DNA of 64,000 bases from the NCBI GenBank assembly GCA_046351595.1, contig JAXLYE010000009.1:553740-617739 (forward strand), read 5' to 3'. Of this stretch, positions 7,229-15,538 are shown piece by piece. A program made the translations under genes and the position numbers. This DNA comes from JAXLYE01 sp046351595. Its GTDB lineage: Bacteria; Myxococcota_A; Polyangia; Palsa-1104; JAEUJZ01. The stretch's first letter is position 1. Every line of letters begins with the position of its first letter. Below the pieces are notes generated by a model. It was not told the origin of the DNA, did not search any database, and was given only the letters and a program-made list of their open reading frames with translations.

Positions 7229-8341
7229 CTACGGCGTGACCACGAGGTCGAAGGTCGCGATCACGCCGTCCAGGGTCGCGGTGACCTGGACCACGCCGTC
7301 GCTGCGCCCGGTGGCGACGCCACGGCTGCCGTCGTCGTTCGACAGCGTCAGCACGTCCGGATCGGAAGAGGACCACAGCACCTCGTCGGTCACGTCCGGC
7401 GTCGAGCCGTCCGAGTACAGGCTGCCCGCGGCCAGCGACAGCACGCCGCCGATCCGGAGCGCGCTGCTCGGCGCCGAGATCGAGAGGTTGACCAGCAGCG
7501 GCGGACCGACCGTGACCTGCGTGTTCGCGCTCAGGCTGCGCGCCGTCGCCCCCGTCGACCACGAGGCGATGAGGGTCGCCGTGCCCTCGGCCTGCGCGAG
7601 CAGCAGGCCCGCCGAGTCGGGATCATTGCTCACCCGGGCGACGCTCGGATCCTGCGAGGTCCACAGCACCCGGTCGGTCACGTCGCGCGTGCTGCCGTCG
7701 CTGTAGAGCGCGGAGGCGCTGAGCCGCAGCGACGTGCCCTTGGCGACCGACATGGTGATCGGCGAGATGAAGAGCACGTCCGGCTCGGCCTCGCTCACGA
7801 ACACCTCGGCCGCCGCGCTCTGCCCGCCGAGGGTGGCGCGGATCGTGGAAGCGCCGATCGCGAGCGCGCGCAGCCGGCCCTTGCGCGAGTCCTCGTCGGT
7901 GACCTTCACGATCGCGGGGGCCTCCGAGGTCCAGGTCACGGCCGCGGTCACGTCGCGGACCGTGCCGTCGGCGTACGTCGCCACGACCGTCGCCTGCGCC
8001 TCGCGCCCGACCGCCAGCGACGTCGGCGCGGCGAGCGCCAGATTCTCCATCGGCGCAGAGCCGCAGCCGGCCTGCGAGGTCCCGAGCCCGAGCCCGAGCC
8101 CGAGCCACAGGAGGCTGCCGAGGGCGTGGCCCGAGTGCGACGACAGCCCGGCGGTGTCCTGGTCCCCCGCGCTCGACAGGCGGCGGATGCTCAGCAGCGC
8201 GCCGAGGATGGCCAGGTAGTAGCCGACGTCCCACAGCGAGAACGACTCGCGCGCGGCGGACTCCAGGATGCTGCCGACCGTCGCGAGCAGGCACAGGACC
8301 AAGAGCAGGATGTACCGGATCACGCTGCGATGTCTTTCCAT
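7229..8341 (-). CDS. Surface protein with three bacterial Ig-like (Big2) domains
   Basis: A 370-aa protein starting at the ATG that gives MERHRS. Two hydrophobic segments (about residues 8-28 and 38-52) are followed by a second hydrophobic run of GLGLGLG ending SQAGC (Cys93), which looks like a lipobox deep inside the protein. Three Big2-like repeats follow at about 103-185, 190-275 and 280-370, each with the V(R/S/T)DVTxxVxW(T/S)S core and a GxxTIxA-type strand. Such domains act in adhesion or as stalks. A start shortly before the internal lipobox cannot be excluded, although no ATG or GTG is seen there. Confidence 0.75.
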   Translation of the reverse strand: MERHRSVIRYILLLVLCLLATVGSILESAARESFSLWDVGYYLAILGALLSIRRLSSAGDQDTAGLSSHSGHALGSLLWLGLGLGLGTSQAGCGSAPMENLALAAPTSLAVGREAQATVVATYADGTVRDVTAAVTWTSEAPAIVKVTDEDSRKGRLRALAIGASTIRATLGGQSAAAEVFVSEAEPDVLFISPITMSVAKGTSLRLSASALYSDGSTRDVTDRVLWTSQDPSVARVSNDPDSAGLLLAQAEGTATLIASWSTGATARSLSANTQVTVGPPLLVNLSISAPSSALRIGGVLSLAAGSLYSDGSTPDVTDEVLWSSSDPDVLTLSNDDGSRGVATGRSDGVVQVTATLDGVIATFDLVVTP

Positions 8342-8797
8342 GTGTTCCGAGGCGCGGGTTCGTATCGGAACCAGGAGGGCCGGCTGCGGACGCAAGACCC
8401 CCCTTGCGCTCGCCGCAGAACATCGCAATCGATATGCCAGCACCGACGGGCCTGCGTCGGGCGCGGGCGATTGGGCAGGGGGCTGCTCGCACGTCGCCGG
8501 ACGGATCCCGCAAACGCTGAAGCGGGCCGCACCCTTGGCGCAGCGAGAGCGCTCCCGGACGCCGCGGCCGCACGGCGGACGCCGTTGGGGTCAGCTGTTC
8601 CTCGCTGGTGTCTCCTGTCGTGCGCTTTCTGCACCCGGGCTGCGGAATCCGCAGCGGGCATGCAGAACACGCAGCCGCGCATCCCGGCCGGCCGCACGCG
8701 CCGCACACCGACGCACGGCGGCGTCAGATGCGGCGCAGCGACCGCGCAACCCGGCGGCCTCTGGGCCAGGTAAGCAGGGCGTGAAGGGGCAGGGCGC
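8342..8797. other. Gene-free gap (456 bp)
   Basis: The gap lies upstream of the Ig-like gene and downstream of the dehydrogenase, both on the minus strand. Open frames cross it, but none has a ribosome binding site, a recognisable domain or consistent third-position bias. It must contain the promoter of the Ig-like gene. I see no strong hairpin or repeat. Confidence 0.5.
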
Positions 8798-9859
8798 TCA
8801 GGCGTGGTCGAGGGACTGCGGGCCGGCGGCGATGATCTCGATCGCCAGCTCGTCGGCGATCTCGCCCGGCGGGCGCGAGCTCTTGCGCGCGCGCTCGGCG
8901 ATCTCGTTGATGGTCGAGTAGATGCGCTCGGTCTTGGTTCGCGCCTTCTCCGCGTCGTAGCCGGCGAACTCCTGGGCGACGTTGATCAGGCCTCCGGCGT
9001 TGATGGCGTAGTCGGGCGCGTAGAAGATGCCGCGCTGCACAAGCTCGTGGCCGATCTGCTTGCTGGCCAGCTGGTTGTTGGCGGCGCCGGCGATGGCGCG
9101 GCAGCGCAGGCGGGGCAGGGTGGCGGCGTTCACCGCGCCGCCGAGCGCGCAGGGCGCAAAGATGTCGCACTCGACGTCGAAGATCGCATCGGTGGAGACG
9201 ACCATCGCGCCGGTCTTGTGCGCGACCTTCTGCACGCGCTCGGCGTCGACGTCGGCGATGGTCAGGCGCGCGCCGGCGGCGTGCAGCTCGTAGGCCAGGT
9301 AGCCGCCGACCGCGCCGACGCCCTGCAGCGCCACGTGCAGGCCCTTGAGCGAGTCGCGGCCGAGCACGGTGTGGGCCACGGCCTCGATGCCGCGGCGGCA
9401 GCCGAGCGCCGTGAACGGCGACGGATCGCCCGAGCCCGACGAGGTGCCGAGCACGTAGCGGGTCACGCCGCGCACGATGTCCATGTCGCGCGTCGAGGTC
9501 CCCGAGTCCTCGCAGGTCAGGTAGGCGCCGCCGAGCCCGTCGACGAAGCGGCCGAAGGACTGGAAGAACGCGGTGCGATCGAAGCCCGGCTCGTTCACCG
9601 CCGGCGTCGCCCAGATGACCGCCTTGCCGCCGCCGTGGGGCAGGCGCGCGACCGCCGCCTTGTAGCTCATCGCGCGCGCCAGGTTGAGCACGTCGTGCAT
9701 CGCCGCGGCCTCGTCGGCGTACACGCGCACGCGGCAACCACCGATCGCCGGACCGAGCCGCGTCGAGTGCAGGCCGACCAGCGCCCGCAGCCCGGTCTTC
9801 TCGTCGAGAGCAGCGTGCAGCTGCCCGTAACCAAAGTCGTGCAGGGTGTTGAAAATCAT
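8798..9859 (-). CDS. Leucine dehydrogenase-like Glu/Leu/Phe/Val dehydrogenase
   Basis: This 353-aa enzyme would reversibly deaminate a branched-chain or aromatic amino acid with NAD. Conserved features include LGPAIGGCRVRVY, Lys67 in AMSYKAA, catalytic Lys79 in LPHGGGKAVI, the TCEDSGTSTRDMD segment, a Rossmann GVGAVG near residue 183, the CDIFAPCALGGAVN and IAGAANNQL blocks and the PDYAINAGGLINVAQE signature. Length and motif order match Bacillus-type leucine dehydrogenases. The start chosen (MIFNTLHDF) lines up with that family. Phenylalanine or tryptophan dehydrogenase is the main alternative. It stands alone on the minus strand. Confidence 0.88.
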   Translation of the reverse strand: MIFNTLHDFGYGQLHAALDEKTGLRALVGLHSTRLGPAIGGCRVRVYADEAAAMHDVLNLARAMSYKAAVARLPHGGGKAVIWATPAVNEPGFDRTAFFQSFGRFVDGLGGAYLTCEDSGTSTRDMDIVRGVTRYVLGTSSGSGDPSPFTALGCRRGIEAVAHTVLGRDSLKGLHVALQGVGAVGGYLAYELHAAGARLTIADVDAERVQKVAHKTGAMVVSTDAIFDVECDIFAPCALGGAVNAATLPRLRCRAIAGAANNQLASKQIGHELVQRGIFYAPDYAINAGGLINVAQEFAGYDAEKARTKTERIYSTINEIAERARKSSRPPGEIADELAIEIIAAGPQSLDHA

Positions 9860-9950
9860 GTGTGGCCTTATGCCAGCGTCGACCAGGCTCGGCAACCAAA
9901 ATGTGCCGACGGCGAATTGACGCAGCGTGCCACGGCAGCGACGGGCGCGG

Positions 9951-10664
9951 CTACTTACGCGGGAGCGGCTTGCGCCCGAACGGGTCGGACTCCTCGCGCC
10001 CGACGGAGCGAGAGGAGTTCTGCGGCGTCGTCGATCGCGCCGGCCAGCGCAGCGGATCGACCGGCGGATCGCTGGGCGGCGGGTTGCTGGGCGAGCCGCC
10101 GGTGCTGGTGCGGCTGACGGGCTTGGCCTGGCTGAGCCGGCTGCCGAGGGCCGCGTGCGCGCCCGAGGTGCTCGGCGACAGCGGCGGCGGCTGCGTGCTG
10201 GCTGGCGGCGGCGTCGGCGTGCCCGGGATGTTGATGCGCGGCCGGCTGCCCGGGTTCCCGACGTCGCGCAGCGAGCCTCCGCCCGGGTGCGGTCCCGTCG
10301 GCGCGCTGCGCCCGCCGATCTCGGGCGACGAGCCCGGACCGTCGTCCATCGGCGGCAGCGGCGCGTGCTCGCCGGTGCGGCCGGGCAGCGGCGGCAGCCA
10401 CGGCCCCGAGCTCGACGACATGGCCGGCGTGTGGTTCACGAGCCGCCACTCCTGCCGCCAGCGCCGCGCGACGTTCAGGCCCTGCTCATACCCTTCCACG
10501 ATCTCGGATCGCCCGTCCGAGGCCGCCACGACGACCTTGGTGATATCGCCGCCGACGCCCAGTGAGAGCGAGATCCAGCTGTTGTCGGTGGCCTGCCAGC
10601 GACAGCTCTCTCGGCTCTTGGTGGCAACCAGGCGCCACTCGATGTCGGCATCGTCTTTTGCCAC
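9951..10664 (-). CDS. Hypothetical protein with Pro/Ser-rich tail
   Basis: A 237-aa frame beginning with GTG. Residues 1-75 look folded (IEWRLVATKSRESCRWQATDN, DITKVVVAASDGRSEIVEGYEQG), and the rest is low-complexity Pro/Ser/Gly. There is no signal peptide, membrane segment or known motif, and no convincing ribosome binding site. I prefer it to the overlapping plus-strand frame because its first third has ordinary protein composition. The true start and even the coding status are uncertain. Confidence 0.5.
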   Translation of the reverse strand: MAKDDADIEWRLVATKSRESCRWQATDNSWISLSLGVGGDITKVVVAASDGRSEIVEGYEQGLNVARRWRQEWRLVNHTPAMSSSSGPWLPPLPGRTGEHAPLPPMDDGPGSSPEIGGRSAPTGPHPGGGSLRDVGNPGSRPRINIPGTPTPPPASTQPPPLSPSTSGAHAALGSRLSQAKPVSRTSTGGSPSNPPPSDPPVDPLRWPARSTTPQNSSRSVGREESDPFGRKPLPRK

Positions 10665-10815
10665 GTGGTCAGGATATCACGAAACCACAAATTCTAGACC
10701 GCCGGCGCGATGGGGCTCACGCTGCGCTAGGCTGTCTCCATGGCCCGGCGCCTACTGGAAGCGCACCGACCCCCAGCCCTACATCGAGCCGGTGTCGCTG
10801 CGCTGAGCCCCGCGC

Positions 10816-12414
10816 CTACCGCACCACGGCCCGTCCCGCCCCCAGCTCCGTCTGCCGGTGCTCCTCGACCGCGGCCAAAAACGCCTCCACCAGCCGCGGG
10901 TCGTAGATGACGTCCGAGCAGCGATCGAGCTCGTGCAGCGCCTGCTCGTGCAGCATCGCCTTGCGATAGCTGCGATCCGAGGTCATCGCGTCGTAGCTGT
11001 CGGCGATGGCGACGATGCGGCCGATGAGCGGGATGTTGTCGCCCATCAGCGCCTGCGGGTAGCCGTTGCCGTCCCACGACTCGTGGTGGCAGTACGCCGC
11101 CGGGATCAGCTCCGCCATGAACGGGATCGGCTCCAGGATGCGCCGCCCCTTGGCCGGGTGCGTGCGGAACATCGCCTGCTCCTCGGGCGTCAGCTTGCCC
11201 GGCTTGTTCAGCTGCTCGTTGCGGATGCCGATCTTGCCGATGTCGTGCATCAGCGCCGCCCAGCGCAGCGTCTCCTGATCGCGCTCGGGCAGCTGCAGCT
11301 TGCGCCCCAGGAGCTCCGCGTACTTGCTGACCCGCTCCGAGTGCCCGCGCGTGTAGCGATCGCTCTCCTCGAGCGCGTGCGCGAAGCCGACCACGGTGGC
11401 ACGGAAGTTCTCCTGCAGCGACGAGTTGGCCTTGCGCAGATCGTCGTTGCTGACGCGCAGCTCCTCGTACAGCCGCGCGTTCTCGATCGAGGCCGCGGCG
11501 CGCGACGCCAGCACCGACAGCATGCGCCGCTGCCCCTCGCTGAACTTGTGCCCGCGCGTGTACGAGTACGCATTCAGCATCCCGATCACCTGATCCTGCA
11601 CCTTCAGCGGGATCGAGCAGAACGAGACCAGCCGCTTCTCCTTGGGCGGCTCCTCGAAGTAGCGCAGCGCGCGGCTGCCGTGCACGAGCAGCGGCCGATC
11701 CGCGCGGTGCTGATCGAGGATCGCGCCGGTATCCAGCTCGCCGATGCCGCTGACGCCGCCGTACCAGTTCAGATCCATCTGCGCATTCTTCGAGTACTTG
11801 CGCGTGCGCTCGACGAACTGGTCCGACTTGGGGTGGCGCAGCGTCAGCGTCGCGACGTCGGCGTTGGCCTCCATCAGCGTCGCCTCCAGCACCAGATCGA
11901 GGATGCGATCGAGCGACAGCTCGTGCGCCATGACCTCGGACAGCTTGTAGATCGCCACCGCCTCGCGCAGCCGGAAGTTCTCCTGCTGCAGGCGCTGCGA
12001 CTCGAGCGCGCGCCGGATCACCAGGCACACGTGATCCGGGTTGAAGGGCTTGAGGATGTAGTCGTGCGCGCCCTTCTTCATCGCCTCGATCGCGGACTCC
12101 ACCGTCCCGAACGCGGTCATGATGAGGGTCAGCGTCTCCATGTGCGCCTCGGCCATCTTGGCCAACAGCTCGAGGCCGCCCATGTTGGGCATCTTCAGAT
12201 CCGAGAGCACGACGTGGTACGGCCGGCGCTGCAGCTCCTGCCACGCGGCGAGGCCGTCCTCGGCGGTGCGGACCGAGAAGCCCTCGCCGACGAGGTACGC
12301 GGCCAGGACGTCGCGGATCACGCGCTCATCGTCGACGATGAGGACGCGCGCTTGGTCATCAAGTCCGAGCCCATGGGCGGGGCCCTGGCCCGGACCGGGG
12401 GGAATTGGATCCAT
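10816..12414 (-). CDS. Response regulator with REC, GAF and HD-GYP domains
   Basis: A 532-aa predicted cyclic-di-GMP phosphodiesterase. The receiver domain spans residues 22-140 with phospho-acceptor Asp72 (VLSDLKMPNMGG) and Lys122 (LKPF). A GAF-like domain covers about 150-315. The HD-GYP domain covers about 340-520 with His390-Asp391 (MHDIGKIGI), HHE at 443-445 and WDGNGYP at 447-453, so all core motifs are intact. The ATG at 12414 is chosen because the receiver domain starts soon after it; the frame is open further upstream. No partner histidine kinase is adjacent. It is divergent from the lipoprotein gene at 12619. Confidence 0.9.
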   Translation of the reverse strand: MDPIPPGPGQGPAHGLGLDDQARVLIVDDERVIRDVLAAYLVGEGFSVRTAEDGLAAWQELQRRPYHVVLSDLKMPNMGGLELLAKMAEAHMETLTLIMTAFGTVESAIEAMKKGAHDYILKPFNPDHVCLVIRRALESQRLQQENFRLREAVAIYKLSEVMAHELSLDRILDLVLEATLMEANADVATLTLRHPKSDQFVERTRKYSKNAQMDLNWYGGVSGIGELDTGAILDQHRADRPLLVHGSRALRYFEEPPKEKRLVSFCSIPLKVQDQVIGMLNAYSYTRGHKFSEGQRRMLSVLASRAAASIENARLYEELRVSNDDLRKANSSLQENFRATVVGFAHALEESDRYTRGHSERVSKYAELLGRKLQLPERDQETLRWAALMHDIGKIGIRNEQLNKPGKLTPEEQAMFRTHPAKGRRILEPIPFMAELIPAAYCHHESWDGNGYPQALMGDNIPLIGRIVAIADSYDAMTSDRSYRKAMLHEQALHELDRCSDVIYDPRLVEAFLAAVEEHRQTELGAGRAVVR

Positions 12415-12618
12415 GGGCCCGGCATTAACGCACAGCCCGCTCACAACCCGCAATTCCTTGCGACGCCCAACTTCAGGCCGGGCCCGCTCCTTCCGTCGTT
12501 TGGGCCCGGACCGGCCGGGCGGCACCAGCAGGCAGCGGAGCAGCCGAAAAGCGAGCCCTTCCTCTGCAGGCCGGCTTTGTTATGCTCCGCGCCGCTTGCT
12601 CAGCATTGGAGTGTCCGC

Positions 12619-14046
12619 ATGCCGCTCATCCGCTCGTCGGTGTCTCGTCCCTCTCGCCGGTTCGTGCTGCCGCTGGCCCTTCTGGCCCCGGTCGCCCTGG
12701 GTCCCTTAGGCGCCTGCAGCAAGGGCGGCGCCGACGACAAGCCGAGCTGTCGCAAGCTCACGGATCCGGATCCCAACCAGCCCACGCCGGGCCAGCTGCC
12801 GTCCCGCTTATACGCCGAGCTGCAGACCCCCTCGGGCGGCACCCTCGGCGTCGACCTCGACGGCACCAACGGCGACTACACCGGTGAGCTCAAGCTCGGC
12901 AAGTGCGACGAGCAGGGCTTCTACGTCGTCCGCCGCCTGGTCCTGGTCGACAGCAAGAACCGGCCCCTGGCGACCGCGGTCCACGACGGCGCCCTGTACA
13001 AGGTCCGCTACTCGAGCGGCCAGGAGGCGACGGTCAGCGGCACCCCCTTCATGAACGACCGCACCGAGTACCGCACCACCGCGATGATGGGCTCGATCAC
13101 GATCCAGCAGCTCGCGCCGATGCCGCTCGCGGTCGATCAGGGCGGCGCCGTGACGCTCGTGGTAAACGTCAGCACCACCGACGAGTGCGGCCTCAAGGGC
13201 AGCACGTGGTGGCTGGCGTCGTTCTCCAACGGCAACAAGGTCTCGGCCGATCAGAAGCTCGGCGGCGGCAGCGGCAGCGTCACGCTGCGCGTGCCCACCA
13301 CCATCGTCGAGAGCGTCTACGTCGAGGGCCTGATCGAGCTCAAGAACGGCAAGGTCTTCCAGGTGCGGCGCAAGCTGACCGCGGACAAGACCTACTCGAT
13401 CGTCGACGACAAGGGCGGCGGCATCACGACGCCGACGATGGTCCCGGTGGCGCAGATCCAGGTCAACCCCAACATGAACGCCGACAAGGTCGCGCCGCAG
13501 GCCGTCTCGTTCGAGGCCGACCCGGCCAAGGTCGAGCGCTGTGAGAAGCTGAAGCTGGCGCTGACCTTGAGCGACGATCGGGCGCTGCCGCCGAGCCAGC
13601 AGGTCAAGGTGTGGCTGGGCCCGGACGGCAACTCGAAGCTGCTCAGCACCACGCTGACCGGCGGCACGCGGCTCCTGGGCGACGTGCAGCTGCCGCAGGA
13701 CGCGCCCTCGGGGGTCTGGTACGCCTTCCCCGAGAAGGTCACGGACCTGGCCGGCAACGAGGCCATCGGCACGCTGACCGGCGGCAAGTTCACGCTGAGC
13801 GGCGTCGGCACCACGCCCACGCCGGTGATGGCCGCGACCTTCATCGTGCCCTCACCGCCGAACATGCCGCAGCCGACCGGCGACCTGGGCGTGCCCGACA
13901 TGGCGCCGCCGCCGGACATGGCGAGCGTGCTGCCGGCGACGCTGGCCGAGGTCGGCTTCATGGCCACCGTCGTCACCCGCCCGGACGAGCCGGTGGTCCT
14001 GCGCATGCGCTGGGTCGACAACTCGATGCCGATGATCCTGCGGTAG
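12619..14046 (+). CDS. Large hypothetical lipoprotein
   Basis: A 475-aa protein. The start at 12619 gives a signal peptide with lipobox LGAC, and the open frame extends much further upstream only as a shadow of the antisense regulator. The mature protein is rich in predicted beta structure (for example EGLIELKNGKVFQVRRKL, VKVWLGPDGNSKLLSTTL) and may contain two or three Ig-like or FN3-like modules, but I cannot name one. A Pro-rich segment with DLGVPDMAPPPDMA near residue 420 resembles surface-protein linkers. It probably faces the periplasm or cell surface. Confidence 0.75.
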   Translation: MPLIRSSVSRPSRRFVLPLALLAPVALGPLGACSKGGADDKPSCRKLTDPDPNQPTPGQLPSRLYAELQTPSGGTLGVDLDGTNGDYTGELKLGKCDEQGFYVVRRLVLVDSKNRPLATAVHDGALYKVRYSSGQEATVSGTPFMNDRTEYRTTAMMGSITIQQLAPMPLAVDQGGAVTLVVNVSTTDECGLKGSTWWLASFSNGNKVSADQKLGGGSGSVTLRVPTTIVESVYVEGLIELKNGKVFQVRRKLTADKTYSIVDDKGGGITTPTMVPVAQIQVNPNMNADKVAPQAVSFEADPAKVERCEKLKLALTLSDDRALPPSQQVKVWLGPDGNSKLLSTTLTGGTRLLGDVQLPQDAPSGVWYAFPEKVTDLAGNEAIGTLTGGKFTLSGVGTTPTPVMAATFIVPSPPNMPQPTGDLGVPDMAPPPDMASVLPATLAEVGFMATVVTRPDEPVVLRMRWVDNSMPMILR

Positions 14047-14060
14047 GCGGCTCGCGGGCA

Positions 14061-14157
14061 GGACGCGGGTCCTGTCGCCTGCGGGTCTCCCGCCGCTGTC
14101 GGGACGGACGCGGGTCCTGTCGCCTGCGGGACGGACGCGGGTCCTGTCGCCTGCGGG
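14061..14157. repeat. Three copies of a 25-bp direct repeat
   Basis: A sequence starting GGACGCGGGTCCTGTCGCCT occurs at 14061, 14106 and 14133, spaced 45 and 27 bp. The first and third copies are followed by TCTCCCGCCGCT. Each copy begins with a small GGAC/GTCC palindrome. Confidence 0.9.
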
Positions 14158-14253
14158 TCTCCCGCCGCTATCGCGTCGGGATCCCTCCCTCCGGCGCCAC
14201 CCGCTTTCTTGTTCGGGGTGGGCCGCACCGGGGGGGCTGGGGGTGCAGATCGC

Positions 14254-14520
14254 GATCTCAGCGGCTGAGAAAGGCTCTGCAGGGCTGCAGGTCCCGATCT
14301 CAGCGGCTGAGAAAGGCTCTGCAGGGCTGCAGGTCGCGATCTCAGCGGCTGAGAAAGGCTCTGCAGGGCTGCAGGTCCCGATCTCAGCGGCTGAGAAGGG
14401 CTCTGCAGGGCTGTAGGTCGCGATCTCAGCGGCTGAGAAGGGCTCTGCAGGGCTGCAGGTCCCGATCTCAGCGGCTGAGAAAGCCTCTGCAGCGCTGCAA
14501 GGCCCGATCTCAACGGTCAT
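14254..14520. repeat. 42-bp tandem array, seven units
   Basis: GATCTCA recurs at 14254, 14296, 14338, 14380, 14422, 14464 and 14506, exactly 42 bp apart. Each full unit holds the inverted repeat CTCAGCGGCTGAG and a second one, CTGCAGGGCTGCAG. The base before CGAT alternates G, C, G, C, G, C in successive units, so there is also an 84-bp order. The last two units are the most diverged. Confidence 0.95.
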
Positions 14521-14569
14521 TGGCCCGACCTTTTAGGGGTTCGGGCTCCATTCAAGAGGCTGGGCGCGC

Positions 14570-15334
14570 CTACGGAGTCGGCGTCGGTGCGGGCGTGGGC
14601 GCGGGGTCGGCGGGATCCGCGGGCTCGGACGGGGAGCGGCGCCAGCTCAGGCGCACGCGGGCGGCCAGATCGGGCTTGCCGCACAGGCGCAACAGGCCGA
14701 TGAGCAGGTTGGCGATGCCGGCGTAGCGCTCGTCGAAGCGGTCCTGCCGGGCCTGGCGCTCGGAGGCGGCGGCCTGGGCCTCGCGGGTCTCGCGCGCGAC
14801 GTCGCCCAGCGCGCGGTCGAGCGCGGCGCGCAGGTCGTCCAGCTCGGTGCTGAGCTCGGCGGCGTTGAGCTTGAGTCCGGGCAGGCGCGGCTTCGGCAGC
14901 GTCACCTTGCGCAGGGCCTCGCTGATCTGGCCGGCGAAGCGGCTGAGCAGCATCGGATCGAGGGGCGTCTGGCTGGTGAAGCCGGCGGCCTGCACCAGCG
15001 GCTCGCCGTACAGGCCGCGGAGGGTGTCGCGCAGGTCGATCAGGCGCTGGCGCAGCGCCTCGGCCGCGTCGTCGCGCGCCTGCCGCGGCGCCGCGTCGTC
15101 GAGCAGCTCGTGCTGGTAGGCCTCGTCGGCGGCCACCATCTCCTGCTCTGCGGTCGCGAGCGTGCGGGTCATGAGCTGGAGGAGCAGCGACAGATCGGGC
15201 AGCTTCTCGCCGCGCCCGAGCTCGGGCTGGAGCAGGCCGGTCAGCCCTTTGACGATCTCGGTCGCGTGGGTCGTCCCGGCCGCGAGGACGGCCTGGGCCT
15301 CTTTCTGGCGGTCTACTACCTGCTTGCTGGGCAT
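14570..15334 (-). CDS. Hypothetical coiled-coil protein
   Basis: A 254-aa soluble protein with AAGGAG 5-6 nt before the ATG. It is almost wholly alpha-helical by composition: long charged heptad-like helices at about residues 50-115 and 165-200 (LDDLRAALDRALGDVARETREA), and a final short Ala/Pro/Thr tail (APTPAPTPTP). There is no signal peptide or catalytic motif. It could be a structural or phasin-like protein; that is only a guess from composition. Its 3' end faces the 42-bp array. Confidence 0.65.
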   Translation of the reverse strand: MPSKQVVDRQKEAQAVLAAGTTHATEIVKGLTGLLQPELGRGEKLPDLSLLLQLMTRTLATAEQEMVAADEAYQHELLDDAAPRQARDDAAEALRQRLIDLRDTLRGLYGEPLVQAAGFTSQTPLDPMLLSRFAGQISEALRKVTLPKPRLPGLKLNAAELSTELDDLRAALDRALGDVARETREAQAAASERQARQDRFDERYAGIANLLIGLLRLCGKPDLAARVRLSWRRSPSEPADPADPAPTPAPTPTP

Positions 15335-15538
15335 CGGAGCTCCTTACCAGGGGGTTGCTGCGGCCAAAAGCACGGTCAAAAGCACAAATGAGACAGGCGA
15401 GCGGGCGAGGGCCTGGCCCGCACCGCGAGCACTAGATCGCAGCCGCACGAGCGAGTCAAGGGCCTGCCTGCCCCCCTGCCGGGCCGGGCGCAGCGAAAAG
15501 TTTCCCGCTCGGCTGGCACGGCATAGGATCGCGCCGGC

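Larger units (their letters stand above)
14047..14569. other. Convergent intergenic gap filled with repeats
   Basis: This 523-bp region lies between two convergent genes. It contains a triplicated 25-bp sequence (14061-14157), a short unique stretch and a seven-unit 42-bp tandem array (14254-14520). Several frames stay open through the array only because 42 is a multiple of three. Confidence 0.85.

Noticed and set aside
13852..14520. Minus-strand frame with a 14-residue repeat in the first 42-bp array
   Set aside because: It runs antisense into the lipoprotein gene, has no ribosome binding site or known domain, and is explained by the period.
14254..14520. CRISPR array
   Set aside because: The whole 42-bp unit is repeated with no variable spacers, and no cas gene is present.
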